Part shown: one piece after another, positions 16,629 through 24,479 of the stretch
Layout of the letters: each line of letters begins with the position of its first letter
Position numbering within the stretch: position 1 is the first letter of the stretch
Origin: Demequina sp. B12
GTDB taxonomy: Bacteria > Actinomycetota > Actinomycetes > Actinomycetales > Demequinaceae
Assembly: GCF_028823635.1 (NCBI RefSeq)
Contig: NZ_JAPEHU010000001.1
Coordinates: 434,001-498,000, forward strand
DNA length: 64,000 nucleotides
Direction of reading: 5' to 3'
Notes under the pieces: generated by a model
What the model was told of the DNA's origin: nothing
Databases searched by the model: none
Seen by the model: only the letters and a program-made list of their open reading frames with translations
Position numbers and translations under genes: made by a program

Positions 16629-18479
16629 ATGAAACACCATGTTTTCGCCAAGACCTCCGCCGTCGTTGCCGGCACCGCGCTGCTCCTGACGGGCTGCTCG
16701 CTGTCCAGCGGCGACGTCGAAACCACCACGGAAGCAACCGCGACCACTGGTGGCTCCGCGGATGACTCCACGTCCACCGACACCGCCACGACGACCGCTT
16801 CGGACACCACGGACGAGGCCATCGCGATTGGTGACCGTGTCGAAGCTACCTATGCGGACCTGGAGATTGAGGAAGTCGACCTCGACTACTCGACTGCTGG
16901 CGCGACCACCATCACGCTGGCCGATGGCGCCTCGACCGTGGACGGTTCGGGCGCCACGGTTGACGGCGACACCGTCACCATCACGGAGTCCGGCACCTAC
17001 GTCCTGTCTGGTGAACTGTCCGCGGGCCAAGTCGTGGTGAACGGCGACAAGGCGGACGTGGTGTTGGTCCTCGATGGGGTCGACATCACTGCGGCCGACG
17101 TCAGCGGTATCAACGTTGTTGACGCTGACTGGGTGGTCCTGGCGCTCGCGGCTGGCTCGACGAATGTGGTGTCAGATGCGGCCGATGCCGTGGATGCGGA
17201 TGACGCGGAAACGAATGCCGCGATCTATTCCACAGCGGACCTGTGGATCACCGGTGAGGGGTCGCTGCAGGTGAACGGCGTGGCTGCGGATGGCATCACC
17301 TCGAAGGACACCCTGGTGGTGAACTCGGGAGATCTCACCGTGACCGCTACGGACGATGGCCTTCGCGGCAAGGACCACCTGGTGGTGCTGGGAGGCGTTA
17401 TCGAGGTTGACGCAGGCGGCGACGGTCTCAAGGCCGACAACGTGAGCGACTCCGATGACACGAGCTATCCCGTGGGTGTCGTCTGGATCTCCGATGGCAC
17501 GTTGAATGTGACGTCTGGTGTGGACGCGATTGACGCAGAGAACCAGGTGACGATCGAGAACGGCACGTTGAGCCTCGCGGCAGGTGATGACGGCATCACC
17601 ACCAACGGCATCATGCGGGTCACCGACGGCACCATCGACGTCACGACCTCTGTTGAAGGCTTCGAGGCCGCGATCATGTACCTCGACGGCGGCACCGGCA
17701 GCATCGTGTCCAGCGACGACGGCTTCAACGCCACTGATGGCTCAACGAGCAGCGGCAACGACATGGGCGGCGGCATGGGTGGGGACACCGGCGGTCCCGG
17801 CGGTGAGCGCGGCGAGCGTTCCAGCCGGCCCGGGGAAGACACCACTGACGGTGCGTCCGCTTCCACCACGCCCGATGCGGCGGACACCAGCACAACGGTG
17901 ACCACCGCCGCGTACTCCTCATCGGACGCGTCCGAAGCGACCGTGGAGCAGACCGCAGGCGGTATGGGAGGCATGGACGCGGCTACCGAGGGTGTCATCA
18001 TCGAAATCTCGGGAGGAACCTGGAGCATCGATGCCGCAGGTGACGGCGTGGACTCCAACGGCGATGTGCTGATGACCGATGGCGTGGTGGTGGTCGCTGG
18101 TCCCACTAACTCTGGCAATGGGGCGGTGGACTACAACGGTTCGTTCCAGATGGATGGCGGCACGTTCGTGGCATCCGGTTCCGCGGGTATGGCGCAGGCG
18201 CCTGACTCTGGTTCCCAGGCAGTGATCGGGGTGTCGTTTGGCCAGACCATCACCGCCGGAACCCCCATCGCCGTGCTCGACGAGGACGGCACCTTGGTCG
18301 CGGCATACACCTCGACGAAGGACTCCCAAACTCTGGTGATTTCGAGCCCGGACCTGACCTCCGGCGACTCGTACACCGTGACCTTTGGCGGCACCGTGAC
18401 GGGTACTGCCACCGCCGGTCTCGTGACCGACGGTTCCATTTCCGGCAGTGAGACTGCTGGAACTGTAACGGCGAGCTAG
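16629..18479 (+). CDS. lipoprotein with Cthe_2159-type carbohydrate-binding beta-helix domain
   Basis: Secreted, lipid-anchored protein of 616 residues. The signal peptide ends in a lipobox (LLLTGC, Cys about residue 23). A Thr/Ser/Asp linker follows, then repeated beta-strand turns with SGV-type and DGI/DGL motifs (AADGITSKD, TDDGLRGKD, GGDGLKADN, VDAIDAENQ, GDDGITTNG, SDDGFNATD). This is the pattern of the PF14262 (Cthe_2159) parallel beta-helix, whose prototype binds calcium and acidic or cellulosic polysaccharide. A Gly/Met and acidic low-complexity insertion at about 370-450 interrupts the helix. It ends the DUF4956/VTC operon (15 bp gap), suggesting an anionic surface polymer theme. A terminator follows. 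Confidence 0.85.
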   Translation: MKHHVFAKTSAVVAGTALLLTGCSLSSGDVETTTEATATTGGSADDSTSTDTATTTASDTTDEAIAIGDRVEATYADLEIEEVDLDYSTAGATTITLADGASTVDGSGATVDGDTVTITESGTYVLSGELSAGQVVVNGDKADVVLVLDGVDITAADVSGINVVDADWVVLALAAGSTNVVSDAADAVDADDAETNAAIYSTADLWITGEGSLQVNGVAADGITSKDTLVVNSGDLTVTATDDGLRGKDHLVVLGGVIEVDAGGDGLKADNVSDSDDTSYPVGVVWISDGTLNVTSGVDAIDAENQVTIENGTLSLAAGDDGITTNGIMRVTDGTIDVTTSVEGFEAAIMYLDGGTGSIVSSDDGFNATDGSTSSGNDMGGGMGGDTGGPGGERGERSSRPGEDTTDGASASTTPDAADTSTTVTTAAYSSSDASEATVEQTAGGMGGMDAATEGVIIEISGGTWSIDAAGDGVDSNGDVLMTDGVVVVAGPTNSGNGAVDYNGSFQMDGGTFVASGSAGMAQAPDSGSQAVIGVSFGQTITAGTPIAVLDEDGTLVAAYTSTKDSQTLVISSPDLTSGDSYTVTFGGTVTGTATAGLVTDGSISGSETAGTVTAS

Positions 18480-18505
18480 GACTCTCACCTTTCTCGCGTC
18501 GAACT

Positions 18506-18543
18506 CGCCCCCATCCGGCACCGCCTCTCGCCGGATGGGGGCG
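18506..18543 (+). terminator. terminator hairpin after the VTC operon
   Basis: Perfect 14-bp stem CGCCCCCATCCGGC (18506-18519) with 18530-18543 and a 10-nt loop; the U-tract is weak (TTCGTCG). It lies between convergent genes. Confidence 0.75.
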
Positions 18544-18572
18544 TTCGTCGTGGTGCGGTGGGTGAGTGCAGG

Positions 18573-19445
18573 TTAGGGGGCGAGCAGGTCGGCGAAGGTT
18601 TGTGCGGCGGCCGAGGCTTCCCGGGGGAGCGCGAGGAAGGCTTTGCGGTAGGACGAGGGCGATGTGGGAATGGTGACGATTCCCGGGACATCGGGGGAGG
18701 CGGCAAGCGCCATGCGGGGCAGGATCGAGACGCCAAGCCCTTCGGCGACGAGGCGCTGCACCGTGACGTAGTCCTCGGTCTGGAACGCGATCGACGGCGT
18801 GAACCCACCCATGGCCGCCAATGCTTGCAAATGGGCGCGGCATCGTTGGCATCCGGAGATCCACGTGTCCTGTGCGAGCGAGCCGATGTCCACCGTGGTT
18901 CGCCGTGCCTGGTCGTGTGTGACCGGTAAGACAGCCAGGTACTCGTCGTGATCGAGCCACCGCACCGGAACATCGTCAGGCTCGGGAGTGGCGTCGTCGG
19001 CAAAACCAATGACCAAGTCCACCGTGCCGGCCTGCAACATCGCCAGGGCATCGTCCGTTTCCGTCTCCACGAGGCCCACTTCCACGCCGGGATAGCGGCG
19101 CGCAAACTGTGCCAGGGGAGACGGCAAAGCGACCGCACAGAATGATGTGAAAGCTGCGATGCGTAGACGCCCGCCGGACAAGTCGGCATGTTGGGCGAGC
19201 GCCCGTTCCGCACTCGCCAGCGACTCCGCGATCGAGTCCGCATGGAGCAGCAGTGACTCGCCCGCAGGTGTGAGCCGAGTGACGCGGCCCACGCGGGTCG
19301 TCAACGCGACGCCTGCGCGACGTTCGAGCGCCTTGAGGTGATGGGCCACGGTGGGTTCGGACAGCTGGAGTTCGCGGGCCGCCGCAGCCTTCGACCCATG
19401 GCGCGCCACTTCACGAAGAATGAGAAGTCGCTCCACATCGATCAT
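18573..19445 (-). CDS. LysR-family transcriptional regulator
   Basis: Regulator of 290 residues. The N-terminal winged helix-turn-helix spans residues 1-60 (LREVARHGSKAAAARELQLS, EPTVAHHLKALERRAGVAL), the linker helix runs to ~90, and a LysR substrate-binding domain follows (GRLRIAAFTSFCAVALPS, then VDLVIGF, and LVAEGLGVSILPRMAL near the end). It is divergently transcribed from the alpha/beta-hydrolase gene, 44 bp away, which is the classical LysR target arrangement. Codon 1 is ATG 19445. The inducer is unknown. Confidence 0.92.
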   Translation of the reverse strand: MIDVERLLILREVARHGSKAAAARELQLSEPTVAHHLKALERRAGVALTTRVGRVTRLTPAGESLLLHADSIAESLASAERALAQHADLSGGRLRIAAFTSFCAVALPSPLAQFARRYPGVEVGLVETETDDALAMLQAGTVDLVIGFADDATPEPDDVPVRWLDHDEYLAVLPVTHDQARRTTVDIGSLAQDTWISGCQRCRAHLQALAAMGGFTPSIAFQTEDYVTVQRLVAEGLGVSILPRMALAASPDVPGIVTIPTSPSSYRKAFLALPREASAAAQTFADLLAP

Positions 19446-19489
19446 TCAGCCATCATGGCACTGGCACGCGACATCAAGGAGGAACGTCC

Positions 19490-20068
19490 ATGGCAACAGT
19501 GATCTTGCTGCATTCTGCACTCGGAAAGACCCGTCACGTGCAGGACTGGGCAGACATCCTCACCCAAGACGACCATGACGTACGAGCGCCAGACCTCTAC
19601 GGCGGCGTGACCTTCACCGACCTCGACCAGGGCGTGGCGCACGCAGACTCCCTCGGTGGCCCGCTGGCACTCGCTGAGCGCGCCCGTGCCGCAGCTGCGG
19701 ACGTCGAAGAGCCTCTCGTGTATGCCGGCTTCTCCTTGGGTGCCGCTGTCGCTCAGGCGTGTGCGCTCGCGGACGAACGCGCCGTAGGGCTGGTGATGAT
19801 GCATGGCGGCCTCAACCCTGCGTGGCTCAACGTGGAAGTTTGGCCGGCGCGGCTCGCAGCCCAACTGCATTGGTCAGACCGTGAGCCGTGGGCCGAGCCG
19901 GAAGAGAATGCTGCGCTGATGGCGCTGGCAGGGGAGGCGTGCGAGGAGTTCCGCTACGAGGCCACGGGCCACTTGTTTGGCTTCCAGGGCTGGCCGGATT
20001 ATGACTCGGAAGAATCCCACCGCATGTACGAGCGGGTCGCGGACTTCATGGGCGCCTGCGACATCTGA
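19490..20068 (+). CDS. dienelactone-hydrolase-like alpha/beta hydrolase
   Basis: Hydrolase of 192 residues. It starts VILLHSALG (oxyanion region) and has the nucleophile elbow YAGFSLGAA with Ser (about residue 84), and a late His in EATGHLFGF. True dienelactone hydrolases use Cys at the elbow, so this Ser form is better described as a DLH-superfamily esterase or peptidase-like enzyme. The start follows AAGGAGGAACGTCC. It is divergent from the LysR gene, which probably controls it. The substrate cannot be inferred. Confidence 0.85.
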   Translation: MATVILLHSALGKTRHVQDWADILTQDDHDVRAPDLYGGVTFTDLDQGVAHADSLGGPLALAERARAAAADVEEPLVYAGFSLGAAVAQACALADERAVGLVMMHGGLNPAWLNVEVWPARLAAQLHWSDREPWAEPEENAALMALAGEACEEFRYEATGHLFGFQGWPDYDSEESHRMYERVADFMGACDI

Positions 20069-20078
20069 GCCTCCTTCA

Positions 20079-20101
20079 AGACCTCAATAATGTCGAGGTC
20101 T
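20079..20101. promoter_or_regulatory. inverted repeat before the aminotransferase gene
   Basis: AGACCTC (20079-20085) and GAGGTCT (20095-20101) form perfect 7-bp arms around a 9-bp AT-rich spacer. It sits 55 bp before the aminotransferase start and 11 bp after the hydrolase stop. It could be an operator or a weak terminator. Confidence 0.4.
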
Positions 20102-20155
20102 ACATGCCAACAGTCCGGTCTTGTGGGGGTCCGTGTTCCTACGGACCATAGAGGC

Positions 20156-21196
20156 ATGCTCAACGCACGCATCGCCTCCGCCTTTGAGAACTCCCGCGGA
20201 TACCTCGACACCGCCAGTTACGGCCTGCCCTCCCGAGCCACCGCGGCCGCTCTTGTGAACGCAGCAACTCAATGGCACCGTGCCGATCTGGACCCCGCAA
20301 GCATCGACGCACCCGTGGACCGCATGCGTGCCGCCTACGCCGCCATCGTGGGCTCCGAGTCCTCACACGTCACGATCGCCGGCTCCACCTCACAAGTCAT
20401 GGGCATGGTCGCAGCCTCCCTCCCGGAAGGCGCCCACGTCCTTGTCGCCCACGAGGACTTCACGTCCGTGGTGTGGCCCTTCGCGACGGACCCGCGCCTC
20501 ACTGTCCACCCCGTCCCCCTGGCACAACTCATTGACCACCTGCGCCCCGGCATCGACCTGGTGGCCGTCTCCGCCGCACAGTCCCGCAACGGCGCCGTCG
20601 TCGATCTCGACGCGTTGGCCACCCAAGCATCGGCGCTCGGTATCAAGACCGTGGTGGACGCTAGCCAAGCTGCAGGATGGCTCCCGCTGGACGCACACCG
20701 TTTCGACGTGGTGGTCGCCTCCGGCTACAAGTGGCTCACCACACCACGCGGTCTCACCTTTGCCGCCGTACGCCCGGAAGCCACCTGGGTGCGTCCCGTG
20801 TACGCCTCCTGGTACGGAGCCGATGCGCCGTGGGACCACCTCTACGGCGTTGAGCCCGCGCTGAGTGCCCACGCCCGCAGGCTGGACTCGTCCCCGCCCT
20901 GGTTGCTCGCCGAGGCAGGCGCGACAGCCCTCGAACTCATGGCGTCGCACCCCATCCACGACGCATACGCCCACACCACTGGGCTTGCCGACGAGTTCCG
21001 TGCGCGCCTCGGACTCGCGCCCGCAGGTAGCGCGATCGTCTCGATCGCCGCAGAACCCGCTGACCTGGCCGCCGCCGGCATCCGTGCCTCACACCGTGCC
21101 GGCCGGGTCAGAGTCGGGTTCCACATCTACAACTCCGCGGCGGACATGGAACGGGCCGCAGCCGTGCTGTCGCCACTACAACTCGTAGCCGCGTAG
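20156..21196 (+). CDS. class V (PLP-dependent) aminotransferase
   Basis: Fold-type I PLP enzyme of 346 residues, from the group that includes isopenicillin-N-epimerase-like and cysteine-desulfurase-like proteins. The start YLDTASYGLPSR is the hallmark N-terminal strand. The Asp/Gln pair appears in VVDASQAAGWLP, and the PLP lysine in SGYKWLTTPRG. A C-terminal domain closes with GRVRVGFHIYNSAADM. ATG 20156 matches the usual family start a few residues before YLDTAS and has AGAGGC upstream; ATG 20090 lies within the inverted repeat and would add 22 odd residues. The substrate is unknown. Confidence 0.88.
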   Translation: MLNARIASAFENSRGYLDTASYGLPSRATAAALVNAATQWHRADLDPASIDAPVDRMRAAYAAIVGSESSHVTIAGSTSQVMGMVAASLPEGAHVLVAHEDFTSVVWPFATDPRLTVHPVPLAQLIDHLRPGIDLVAVSAAQSRNGAVVDLDALATQASALGIKTVVDASQAAGWLPLDAHRFDVVVASGYKWLTTPRGLTFAAVRPEATWVRPVYASWYGADAPWDHLYGVEPALSAHARRLDSSPPWLLAEAGATALELMASHPIHDAYAHTTGLADEFRARLGLAPAGSAIVSIAAEPADLAAAGIRASHRAGRVRVGFHIYNSAADMERAAAVLSPLQLVAA

Positions 21197-21295
21197 GCTT
21201 ACCTGCTATCCACAGCACGGCCAGGCGCACCACCGCCCCGTGATGCCTCCCGCATTACACTGTGGACTCACTAGACCCGACACATCGGAGCAACT

Positions 21296-21982
21296 GTGAT
21301 CTCCCTACTCCTGCTCAACGGAGGCATTGGCGCCCGCGCCAAGACTGCCGGTCCCAAGCAGTTCGTCAAGATCAATGGCGTCCCCATCCTCGTGTACTCG
21401 CTCAAGGAAGCGGACGAGGTTGAGGCCATCACGGAAATCGTGGTGAATTACCCCGCTGGCCACCTCGACACCGTGGAACAGCTGGTGCGCGACTACGCGA
21501 TCGCCACCCCCGTGAAGTTCGTCGAAGCCGGCACGACCCGCCAGGAGTCCGTCGCCAAGCTGCTCGACGCCGCGGACAACGACACCGTGATGATTCACGA
21601 GTCGGCACGTCCCTTGGTCACTGCCCAGGACTTCGCTGCACTTGCCAACTCGGAGCACGCCAACGTGGGCTTCATGCGTGAAATCTCGTTCACCGTCGCC
21701 CCCGTGGACCCCGACACCCAGCGCGTCACCGGTTCGCTCGAGCGTGCCCGCCTGCGTAATGTTCAGCTCCCGCAGAAGTTTGCTGCCGCGGACCTGCGCA
21801 AGGGCCACGAGTTCGCGATCGCGGAAGGCCGCACCTTTACCGAAGACGCCACCATGTGTGCGGACGCCGGTATCGACGTGTTCTTCATCGAAGGCGACGA
21901 AAGCAACCTGAAGGTCACCACGCCCGGTGACGTGCGTCTCGCGACGCACCTGTTCCGCACGCGAGGTGAAGACGATGAGTAA
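21296..21982 (+). CDS. IspD/TarI-like cytidylyltransferase (probable ribitol-5-phosphate type)
   Basis: Nucleotidyltransferase of 228 residues that would transfer CMP from CTP to a polyol phosphate. The CTP loop is LLNGGIGARAKTAGPKQF; the TarI and Bcs1 group has this -GGIG-R- form rather than the AAGxGxR of housekeeping IspD. Further motifs are TTRQESV and the late TEDATMCADAG and KVTTPGD. The GTG start at 21296 has GGAG 5-6 nt upstream, and TACACT at 21256-21261 is a possible -10. The next gene is a reductase, overlapping by 8 bp. In Haemophilus these two activities are fused in Bcs1/Acs1, which makes CDP-ribitol from ribulose-5-phosphate. The pairing therefore supports CDP-ribitol synthesis. 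Confidence 0.85.
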   Translation: MISLLLLNGGIGARAKTAGPKQFVKINGVPILVYSLKEADEVEAITEIVVNYPAGHLDTVEQLVRDYAIATPVKFVEAGTTRQESVAKLLDAADNDTVMIHESARPLVTAQDFAALANSEHANVGFMREISFTVAPVDPDTQRVTGSLERARLRNVQLPQKFAAADLRKGHEFAIAEGRTFTEDATMCADAGIDVFFIEGDESNLKVTTPGDVRLATHLFRTRGEDDE

Positions 21983-22682
21983 AACTGCACTGGTGACCGG
22001 TGCCTCCAAGGGCATCGGCCTCGAGACGGTGCGCCGTCTCGCTACTTCCGACCTGAACATCACGACCATCGTGCTGATGGCACGTGCATCGCAGGACTAC
22101 GACGACAACTTCGCTGAACTGCAAAAAGACATCCCCGAAGGTGTCACGCTGGTCCGCGAAACAGTGGACGTGGGCGACCGCGACGTGCTGATCGAAGCCA
22201 TCCACCGCGTGTATGCGCAGGTGGGTCGCATCCACTACCTGATCAACAACGCTGGCTACACCAACCCGGTCGCGATCCACCAGGTCGAGTTCGACGACTT
22301 CGAACGCACCATGGCCGTCAACGTGTACGCGCCGTTCACCCTGGTGCAGGAGCTGCTGCACCTGGGCAACAAGTTCAAGGTCATCGTCAACATCGCCTCC
22401 ACCGCCGGCATCAACGGCCGCGCCGGATGGTTGACCTACAGCGCCTCCAAGGCCGCTGTGATCAACATGTCCGAGGTCATGCGCGACGAACTCAAGATCT
22501 ACGGCACCCGCGTGGTCTGCTTGTCACCGGGACGCACCGCCACCGCGTTGCGCCGCGTGCTTGCGCCCGAAGAGGACCCCACGACGATCATGCAGCCGCA
22601 GCACGTGGCCAAGGTCATCGAGACGATGCTCGGGTCCACCGGCCAGTACATCGACCAGCAGAACGTCATCGTTCGCCAGTAG
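21975..22682 (+). CDS. short-chain dehydrogenase, probable ribulose-5-phosphate reductase
   Basis: SDR of 235 residues with the classical features: cofactor motif VTGASKGIG (residues 7-15), NNAGY, the catalytic Ser region NIASTAG and Tyr/Lys in YSASKAA. ATG 21975 has AGGTGA upstream and overlaps the cytidylyltransferase gene by 8 bp. Context (cytidylyltransferase before, polyol-phosphate transferase after) suggests it reduces ribulose-5-phosphate to ribitol-5-phosphate, as the C-terminal half of Haemophilus Bcs1 does. The SDR fold itself does not prove the substrate. It is not the TarJ type, which is a zinc-type alcohol dehydrogenase. Confidence 0.83.
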   Translation: MSKTALVTGASKGIGLETVRRLATSDLNITTIVLMARASQDYDDNFAELQKDIPEGVTLVRETVDVGDRDVLIEAIHRVYAQVGRIHYLINNAGYTNPVAIHQVEFDDFERTMAVNVYAPFTLVQELLHLGNKFKVIVNIASTAGINGRAGWLTYSASKAAVINMSEVMRDELKIYGTRVVCLSPGRTATALRRVLAPEEDPTTIMQPQHVAKVIETMLGSTGQYIDQQNVIVRQ

Positions 22683-24404
22683 ATGCGACGGCTCTCTGCA
22701 TTCCAGGGCTTGGTGAAGCCCTGGCGTTTGGTTGCGCTCGCACTCGCGATCCTCACGGTCGCTGCGGCGGCGGCCGATGTGTCCTGGACCTGGGCGGCAG
22801 CACTCGCCCTGTGTGCAGCGCTCATTGGTATGCCGCTGACGCGACCCGTGGGGCCGCGCATGCGGTCGCGTCTGTCGTCTGACAGTCCGCTTGCCCGTTT
22901 GGCTGCCGCGTCCCACCTGGGAGCGGCCGCTACCTGGCTGGTCCTTGGTGCCTTGGGTGTTGCTGCGATTCGCGATGGCGAGCGTGACCTGTTGGCCGGC
23001 GCGGTCGTGATCGTGGGCGCACTCGCTACTGCAGCGACATCTGTGGCGACCCGTCCGGCAACGCGTGGAGACCTCCGTCTCAGCACCACCGCGAAGGCTT
23101 CAGCGAAGTCTCTGCCGTGGGCGTTGGCTTCACTGTCACTGTCCAAGACTGCCGCGATTGCAGCACTTGCGCTGTGGCCGGGCGTGCTGGCAAGGAGCCT
23201 TGCTGCAGCATCGGCCCTCCTGCTGATCGTGGGGGGAGTGCTGGTGGCTCAACGGCTCGCGGGCCGGGCCTCCCAGCGCGACCGTGTCTTGGCTGACATT
23301 GGCACGCTCGACATCGACTTCTGCATCTATCAGTCCGGTCCGGCGGGTTCGTCGTACCAGCTCAAGATGTGGTTGCCGTGGCTCGAGGCAAGCGGACTGA
23401 ACTACGTGGTGATCGCACGCGAGGAACCGCTGTTCACGGAACTGTCGGAGATCGTCGACAAGCCCGTGATCTATGCAGGCTCGCTCCGGGCGGTTGACGA
23501 CGTCCTTGCCCACAGCGGCGGCACGGTCGTCTACGTCAACAACGCGGCCACGAACACCCACGCGGTGCGCCGGTACCAGCTCAACCACATTCAGATCCTG
23601 CACGGAGACTCGGAGAAGGCTTCGAGCCGTAACCCCATGTCCGCCATGTATGACGAACTGTGGGTGGCCGGCCAGGCTGCGGTTGACCGGTACGCCGACT
23701 TTGGGGTGATGATCCCGGAGGAGAAGTTCCGCATTGTGGGACGGCCTCAGGTGGCTGGCATTGAAGGGCCCCGCGACGGTAGCGAACCGTTCACGGCGCT
23801 CTACGCACCCACGTGGAATGGGTTCTTTGGCGACGCGGACTATTCGTCCTTGCGGTTCGGGACGCAGATTGTGCAGGCGTTGCTGGATGAGGGCTGCACG
23901 GTGTTGTTCCGTGAGCACCCGTATTCGGCGAAGTCGGCGGAACTGCGCGAGTACATCGCCCAGATCCAGGCGTTGCTGGAAGCGGACCGTGCGAGCACTG
24001 GTCGCCAGCATCGTTGGGGTCCGGAACTGTTCGCGGAACTCGACTTGGTGGGCTCATTCAATGCCTCTGACGTGGCCGTGACGGATATCTCCGCCGTGCC
24101 GAACGACTACCTCTTCAGTGGGAAGCCGTTGGCGATGATGGAGATGCAGCCGGACATCATGATCGAGATGGAGGGCCGTCCCTCGCTCGCGTCTGCGGTG
24201 TATCGCGCCAACCCAGAAACCGACATTCCTTCGTGGATTGCGGAGTTGGTGGCGGATCGCACGCTGGCGGAGGCCCGTGTGGAGGCTCGGAAGTACTACT
24301 TGGGCGATCTGCCCCGTGACGGCTATGACGGTGTCTTTGTGACGGCGTTGCAGGAGTCGGTCCGGGAGCATGCCTTCAAGGGTGAACTCGACACCGAGGT
24401 GTAA
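22683..24404 (+). CDS. CDP-polyol polyolphosphotransferase (TagB/TagF/TarL family) with membrane domain
   Basis: Protein of 573 residues that would polymerise or prime glycerol- or ribitol-phosphate from the CDP-polyol made by the two preceding genes. The first ~200 residues form about six membrane helices; the rest is the PF04464 catalytic domain. Its hallmark is HGDSEKASSRN (usual form HGDSDKxxS), with YAPTWNGFFG, FREHPYS and the late DISAVPNDYLFSGKP, all seen. ATG 22683 abuts the upstream stop with no gap. The integral membrane N-terminus is unlike the Bacillus and Staphylococcus enzymes, which are peripheral. A very strong terminator follows. Confidence 0.88.
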   Translation: MRRLSAFQGLVKPWRLVALALAILTVAAAAADVSWTWAAALALCAALIGMPLTRPVGPRMRSRLSSDSPLARLAAASHLGAAATWLVLGALGVAAIRDGERDLLAGAVVIVGALATAATSVATRPATRGDLRLSTTAKASAKSLPWALASLSLSKTAAIAALALWPGVLARSLAAASALLLIVGGVLVAQRLAGRASQRDRVLADIGTLDIDFCIYQSGPAGSSYQLKMWLPWLEASGLNYVVIAREEPLFTELSEIVDKPVIYAGSLRAVDDVLAHSGGTVVYVNNAATNTHAVRRYQLNHIQILHGDSEKASSRNPMSAMYDELWVAGQAAVDRYADFGVMIPEEKFRIVGRPQVAGIEGPRDGSEPFTALYAPTWNGFFGDADYSSLRFGTQIVQALLDEGCTVLFREHPYSAKSAELREYIAQIQALLEADRASTGRQHRWGPELFAELDLVGSFNASDVAVTDISAVPNDYLFSGKPLAMMEMQPDIMIEMEGRPSLASAVYRANPETDIPSWIAELVADRTLAEARVEARKYYLGDLPRDGYDGVFVTALQESVREHAFKGELDTEV

Positions 24405-24419
24405 CGAGTCCCTGACGTG

Positions 24420-24465
24420 AAGGACCCCTGGACGGTAGCCATGTGGCTACCGTCCAGGGGTCCTT
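24420..24465. terminator. bidirectional terminator
   Basis: Perfect 22-bp inverted repeat: 24420-24441 (AAGGACCCCTGG...) pairs with 24444-24465, followed by TTTGCTG on the plus strand. It separates the polyol-phosphate operon from the convergent MFS gene, whose stop is 15 bp away. Confidence 0.92.
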
Positions 24466-24479
24466 TGCTGTGCAGCGAG

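Noticed and set aside
15708-17030. 440-codon open frame antisense to the VTC and lipoprotein genes
   Set aside because: Spans two well-supported genes; composition is Gly/Arg/Val low-complexity typical of high-GC antisense frames.
21296-21982. Housekeeping IspD for isoprenoid synthesis
   Set aside because: The nucleotide loop is of the TarI/Bcs1 form, and the genes downstream are an SDR and a polyol-phosphate transferase; there is no IspF or other MEP-pathway gene.
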